Made by a program: the position numbers and the translations under genes. From positions 1 to 16,118 of the forward strand of contig JAEYCM010000023.1 in NCBI GenBank assembly GCA_023455425.1: a stretch of 16,118 nucleotides of DNA, written 5' to 3'. Positions 12,787 to 16,118 of the stretch are shown here, piece after piece (position 1 is the first letter of the stretch; each line of letters opens with the position of its first letter). The notes under the pieces are model-generated. The model did not search any database and was not told the origin of the DNA. It worked only from the letters and a program-made list of their open reading frames with translations. Source of the DNA: Bacillota bacterium (GTDB lineage Bacteria; Bacillota; Clostridia; Christensenellales; CAG-138).

Positions 12787-13749
12787 ATGGGCAGGATGCG
12801 GCTTTTGAGCACAGCGGAAGGCGCGAACGTCGAGGGCTTTTGCATCGTCAAAAGCGTACAGGTGAAAACCAATATCAAGGGCAGCGCGTACCTTGACCTG
12901 GTGCTGGCCGATTGCGAGGGCGAAACGGACGCCAAGCTGTGGGATTACAGCGCCCAACAGCACGGCGTATATGACGCGGACCAGGTAATATGGCTCAAGG
13001 GCAGCATCAATGTCTGGAAGGACGCGGAGCAGCTCAAGGTGGATAAAATGCGCGCCGTCACGCAGGCGGATGCGGTGGATATGGCGCTGTTGGTGCCCTG
13101 CGCGCCGTTCGACCCGGAATGGATGTATTCCGAGTTGTTTGAAACGGCGGAGACATTCTCCGACGACGACCTGCGGCGGCTGGTGCAGTACCTGCTGCGC
13201 ACCAACAAGGAGCAGCTTCTGCGTGCGCCCGCTGCGGTAAAGCTCCACCACGCCACGCGCGGAGGGCTGTTGCACCATACGCTTTCCATTGTGCAGGCCG
13301 CAAAGGCGCTTACCCCGCTCTATCCCATGGTCGACGCGGAGCTGGTGTATGCAGGCGCAATGTTGCACGACATTGCAAAGCTTGTAGAAATGGATACGGG
13401 CGCGCTCGGTCTTGCGGGCGGTTATACGCCTGCCGGGCAGTTGATCGGCCACATCAGCCTGGGCGTGAGCATGGTAGGGTCCGCGTGCGAGCTCTTGGAT
13501 ATCCCGCAGGAATTGTGCATGCTCATCCAGCACATGATACTTTCCCACCACAGCATGCCGGAATACGGCAGTCCCAAGGGCCCCATGTTCCCGGAAGCGG
13601 AGATGCTCGCGCACCTCGACATGCTGGACTCTAGGCTCTATGAAATGTTCGACGCGCTTTCCGGCGTGCCCAAGGGCGGCTTTTCCGAGCGTGTATGGGC
13701 GCTTGACAACCGCCAGATGTACCAGCACGGGCATGGGGATATCAAGTAA
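12787..13749 (+). CDS. yhaM: YhaM-type 3'-5' exoribonuclease, OB fold plus HD domain
   Basis: Predicted to degrade short single-stranded RNA from the 3' end in the cytoplasm. The 320-residue product (the family is about 310-320) has an N-terminal OB-fold nucleic-acid binding part (about 14-92, VEGFCIVKSVQVKTNIKGSA, LKGSINVWKD) and a metal-dependent HD domain (about 160-285). Candidate metal ligands are His163/164, His194-Asp195 in MLHDIAKL, His222, His254/255 and Asp281. The start at 12787 follows GAGGGGAG. A longer open frame back to 12541 runs through the promoter and hairpin and is not conserved-looking. It is a monocistronic gene closed by a strong terminator. The symbol is by family resemblance. 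Confidence 0.9.
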   Translation: MGRMRLLSTAEGANVEGFCIVKSVQVKTNIKGSAYLDLVLADCEGETDAKLWDYSAQQHGVYDADQVIWLKGSINVWKDAEQLKVDKMRAVTQADAVDMALLVPCAPFDPEWMYSELFETAETFSDDDLRRLVQYLLRTNKEQLLRAPAAVKLHHATRGGLLHHTLSIVQAAKALTPLYPMVDAELVYAGAMLHDIAKLVEMDTGALGLAGGYTPAGQLIGHISLGVSMVGSACELLDIPQELCMLIQHMILSHHSMPEYGSPKGPMFPEAEMLAHLDMLDSRLYEMFDALSGVPKGGFSERVWALDNRQMYQHGHGDIK

Positions 13750-13759
13750 GCATTGATGT

Positions 13760-13800
13760 AAAATAGCGGAAGGCAAAAGCCTTCCGCTATTTTTTCTTTT
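13760..13800. terminator. terminator shared by the yhaM-like gene and the convergent MFS operon
   Basis: A 13-base or longer stem, AATAGCGGAAGGC and GCCTTCCGCTATT, around loop AAAA, with TTTTTTC on the plus strand and a shorter T-run (ATTTTACA) on the minus strand. It separates convergent transcripts. Confidence 0.92.
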
Positions 13801-13952
13801 TATTTGAGCCGCAAGCCGCTGTACCGTTGCTTTTTATCTGCCAACAAAGCACGCGTGGAGAGGGCGCCAAGTTTCATGCTGTCCATTCCCCGCATAAACA
13901 CTGGTTGGATTTGAGAAAGCTGCTCTAAGGCTGTATGCTTTCGGTTGAACAT
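13800..13952 (-). CDS. possible 50-residue basic small protein overlapping the MFS gene end
   Basis: From an ATG at 13952 an open frame of 50 codons overlaps the last 28 bases of the MFS gene in another frame and stops at the edge of the terminator. The product begins MFNRKHTALEQLSQIQP and ends KKQRYSGLRLK. It is basic, soluble-looking and has no recognised domain. A weak GGTGG lies 7 bases before the start. In favour: it fills the whole stretch between the exporter gene and the terminator with a protein-like composition. Against: it is short, its ribosome site is poor and its third-position GC is lower than its neighbours'. Confidence 0.35.
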   Translation of the reverse strand: MFNRKHTALEQLSQIQPVFMRGMDSMKLGALSTRALLADKKQRYSGLRLK

Positions 13953-15211
13953 GGCTGTACCACCGGCACTTCTTCCGTCTTATCTTCCACCGGCGGCTCC
14001 GGCTCTTTCTTGCTCATCGCCCGGCGGCGCTGATGCACATATACAAGAGCGAACGCCGCAACGCCAAGCAAAAGCAGCGCACCCGCAATGAGCCACATGT
14101 TGCGGAAATTCGTCTGTGCGCTCACCACATAGCCGATCAGGGAGGCAAAGAGCGCGCCGATCTGCAGCACGAAGGAAAACAGGGAAAGGATGCTTGCCCG
14201 CTGGCTGGCAGGGGTCGCTTGATTTAGCAGCGTGTTTTCCGCCACGCTTCCGCCGCCAAGGAACAGATAGGCAAGCATATATGCAGCGATAAAGAAGTGC
14301 GTCCGGAACTGGGAAACGAGCAGCATGAGCCAGATCCCAACCAGCGCCTTACACCCAAGCAGCAGCGCCGTGCCGCCGTCCGGGCGCTTTATCAGCATCC
14401 GCTCGATTGCCTTGCTGCCCAGTATCACGCAGAAAAATCCCGCAAAGCTTACCACGCCCAAAAGCCAGGGGGCAGGGGAAAGCGCGTTGAGCGCGGGCTG
14501 CCAATAGGTCTCGATAGAGATCAGCGCAAAGCCCGTGATAAACGAAAACACAAACAGCATCCTGACCATGCCCTTTTGCGCCGCAAAGGAGAGGCTTTCC
14601 TTTACATGCAGCCCGAGCCGCCGGAACCCGCCGTTTCCGTTTTCAGCCTGTTCCGCCCGCGCATGCGTCTGTTCATGCACACAGCATACCGTCAAAAGAA
14701 ACAGCAGCGCGTAGATCGCAAGGTTGGCTATGAGGTTGCCTTCGTACAGAGCGCCCAGCCCGGATAAAAAGCCGCCCGATAAAGCGCCCGCGGCAAGGCC
14801 CGCGCTTTCGAGTATGGAAAGCTGACCAGTTACTTTGGCAAGCACGCCGCCGTTTGCAACCGCGTCGTCAATCGCCAGCGCGTCGATACTGCCCGAAGAA
14901 AACGCGCGGGAAAGGCCGTGTATGACCATGGCGCACAGCAGGAAAGGAATGGTTTTGGAAAACAGCAGCAGGCAATAACAAAGCAGGGCAAGAAGAGTGG
15001 AAAGCAGAAACGCCTTCTTCCTGCCGCACAGGTCCGCAAACACGCCGCTTGGGAATTCCGCCGCGATCACCGTAAAAGAATACGCTCCCAACAGCAGAGA
15101 GATGGTGCTGATGGATGCGCCATGCGCAAGCAGGGCCAGTGCCAATACCGGGGCCATGACGCCGGTGGCAAAGCTCTTGAGGAAAACAATGATCTGAAAA
15201 CTCCTACGCAT
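13925..15211 (-). CDS. major facilitator superfamily transporter, probable drug exporter
   Basis: A 428-residue polytopic membrane protein with about 12 hydrophobic spans in two halves. The cytoplasmic loop between spans 2 and 3 shows the MFS motif A pattern (GVFADLCGRKKA). A charged Pro/Glu-rich tail follows the last span (about 400-428). The fold points to proton-coupled export, but the substrate cannot be read. The ATG at 15211 overlaps the regulator stop by 8 bases (ATGCGTAG), with GGAGG 7 bases before it, so the two are translated together. The family is secure and the drug role is inferred from the linked repressor-like gene. Confidence 0.9.
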   Translation of the reverse strand: MRRSFQIIVFLKSFATGVMAPVLALALLAHGASISTISLLLGAYSFTVIAAEFPSGVFADLCGRKKAFLLSTLLALLCYCLLLFSKTIPFLLCAMVIHGLSRAFSSGSIDALAIDDAVANGGVLAKVTGQLSILESAGLAAGALSGGFLSGLGALYEGNLIANLAIYALLFLLTVCCVHEQTHARAEQAENGNGGFRRLGLHVKESLSFAAQKGMVRMLFVFSFITGFALISIETYWQPALNALSPAPWLLGVVSFAGFFCVILGSKAIERMLIKRPDGGTALLLGCKALVGIWLMLLVSQFRTHFFIAAYMLAYLFLGGGSVAENTLLNQATPASQRASILSLFSFVLQIGALFASLIGYVVSAQTNFRNMWLIAGALLLLGVAAFALVYVHQRRRAMSKKEPEPPVEDKTEEVPVVQPCSTESIQP

Positions 15212-15764
15212 CCTTTGCCTCCGCAGCAGGATAGGCGATGATCGCGAACTCCCAGGGAGTCGTGTCTTCTTTCTTTTCCTCCCGGCTGTCTAAAAACGCC
15301 CGCACGACGCCGTAGAGCTCCTTTGCTTCCTCCCGGGTAAGATGGACTACGCCCGAAATCATATCGCCATGCTGCGCATCCTGCTCCATCCTCGCCCGGT
15401 TGCTTTTGCAGTATTCCGAAAACTCCGAAAATATGGTGTTCATGGAGTTCTGCATCAGCGCAAAACGCTGTTCCTCGTTTTCATCCTCGATCTGGCCGCC
15501 AATGCTGATGGTCTTGGGCAGTACCTTATAATAGCTTGCCGTGATGCCGCGGATGCGTTCGGTATGGCTCAGCTCCACAATACCAAGCTCCACAAGCTTT
15601 TTGATATGGTGCTGTACGGCGGAGGCGGAAATGCCAAGCTGATCCGCAAGCTGTTTGGGCGTCATCGGTACGCCCGTAACCCTCATGCACCGCAGCAGCT
15701 TTTGCCGCTGCGGGTTGATGTAGATATCCAGTTCTTTTTTGCCCGACAATACGATGGTGTCCAT
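15204..15764 (-). CDS. winged-helix (ArsR-like) transcriptional regulator of the exporter
   Basis: A 186-residue protein with an N-terminal winged helix-turn-helix (about 20-85: PQRQKLLRCMRV, TPKQLADQLGISASAVQHHIKKLVELGIVEL, then a wing RIRGITASYYKV). A mostly helical C-terminal part of about 100 residues has no clear motif and probably handles dimerisation or ligand sensing. The ATG at 15764 was chosen because AAGGAG is 8 bases before it. An in-frame ATG at 15797 lies within the promoter -10 box. It overlaps the MFS gene and has a palindromic operator in its promoter, so it probably represses its own operon. Confidence 0.88.
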   Translation of the reverse strand: MDTIVLSGKKELDIYINPQRQKLLRCMRVTGVPMTPKQLADQLGISASAVQHHIKKLVELGIVELSHTERIRGITASYYKVLPKTISIGGQIEDENEEQRFALMQNSMNTIFSEFSEYCKSNRARMEQDAQHGDMISGVVHLTREEAKELYGVVRAFLDSREEKKEDTTPWEFAIIAYPAAEAKDA

Positions 15765-15792
15765 AGCACACGCTCCTTGTTTCGTTACACTA

Positions 15793-15822
15793 ATCATAAC
15801 ATTACATATTATGTAACATCAA
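15793..15822 (-). promoter_or_regulatory. promoter with embedded operator for the regulator-MFS operon
   Basis: On the minus strand TTGATG (15822-15817) and TATGAT (15798-15793) are 18 bases apart. A perfect palindrome TTACATA-A-TATGTAA (15816-15802) fills the spacer, a classic position for a repressor to block polymerase. A further GTTACA/TGTAAC pair flanks it more widely. Confidence 0.8.
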
Positions 15823-15848
15823 GCATATTTGTGCGGAAAAGTAGCAAT

Positions 15849-15882
15849 AAAAAAAGCGGGGCACGCGGCCCCGCTTTTTTTA
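15849..15882. terminator. bidirectional terminator at the right side
   Basis: Stem GCGGGGC and GCCCCGC around loop ACGCG, with seven A and seven T flanking. It closes the minus-strand partial gene to its right and insulates the regulator promoter. Confidence 0.92.
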
Positions 15883-16118
15883 TACTTTATGTTCGCTCTC
15901 TTTATCTGTCACGCGTATTGAGATGCAGTATTTTTTCGCCGTGTTACAAGCGGTATTCAATATTTCTTGTATGCTGGTTTGGGAAGGATCGATTCTTACG
16001 CCAATTCCATCTTTATCTCCAGTGGGATAGATGCAAAACCGATGGTTCTTTTCCACCTCCTGCAGATTTTCTCTTGTGAATGCTGTTTCCCGGCTTGCAG
16101 CATAAATCCTGCAACGAT
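15880..16118 (-). CDS. 3' part of an unrecognised gene
   Basis: An open frame enters from the right edge and ends at TAA (15882-15880), which lies inside the A/T flank of the terminator. At least 78 residues are encoded. They include ENLQEVEKNHRFCIYP, GVRIDPSQTSIQEI and KKYCISIRVTDKESE. The codons are clearly more AT-rich than those of the other genes, hinting at different ancestry. No domain was recognised and the start is outside the window. The alternating strand/helix look suggests a small globular C-terminal domain. Whether it is real rests on the uninterrupted frame and the fit to the terminator. Confidence 0.55.
   Translation of the reverse strand, partial: RCRIYAASRETAFTRENLQEVEKNHRFCIYPTGDKDGIGVRIDPSQTSIQEILNTACNTAKKYCISIRVTDKESEHKV

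Noticed and set aside
12580..13776. 398-residue minus-strand open frame opposite the yhaM-like gene
   Set aside because: His/Arg/Val-rich shadow without domain; the plus strand carries the HD-domain protein with a good ribosome site and terminator.

Overview
The window looks like a chromosomal segment of a moderately high-GC member of the Bacillota, most likely class Clostridia. The grounds are a T-box leader in front of pheS, a Firmicutes-style L10 leader in front of rplJ, a YhaM-type HD exoribonuclease, strong AGGAGG ribosome binding sites and TTGACA/TATAAT promoters. No species can be named from the sequence alone. No rRNA, tRNA, CRISPR array, integrase or transposase was seen.

Layout from left to right. 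Bases 1-3950 hold a T-box controlled pheS-pheT operon on the minus strand (pheT runs off the left edge), with an unusual 164-base gap between the two genes packed with inverted repeats. A solitary beta-class DNA methyltransferase (4108-4800, plus) diverges from it. Next, on the minus strand, comes a tightly overlapping ECF sigma factor, single-pass membrane anti-sigma-like protein and ACT-domain protein (6527-4814), preceded by a lipoprotein serpin (7996-6686). A PepSY-like lipoprotein (8206-8715, plus) diverges from the serpin.

Bases 8726-12418 are the housekeeping block rpmG-secE-nusG-rplK-rplA-rplJ-rplL on the minus strand. A strong promoter lies before rpmG, a candidate L1 autoregulatory stem before rplK, and a second strong promoter with an L10 leader and attenuator before rplJ. 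The block ends at two back-to-back terminators after rplL, so rpoBC does not follow. A divergent yhaM-like gene (12787-13749, plus) comes after a 290-base palindrome-rich spacer. A regulator-MFS exporter operon (15764-13925, minus) follows, with a palindromic operator between its promoter boxes and a possible 50-residue overlapping small gene at its end. A partial unknown gene enters from the right edge and stops inside a shared terminator.

How parts may work together: most genes are translation and transcription machinery. The accessory part worth attention is 4814-8715. There an envelope-signalling sigma/anti-sigma pair sits beside a surface protease inhibitor (serpin) and a second surface protein with a PepSY-like fold, and the anti-sigma protein also has a PepSY-like tail. 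This could be a module that senses or controls extracytoplasmic proteolysis. That reading is inference from family knowledge and gene order only.
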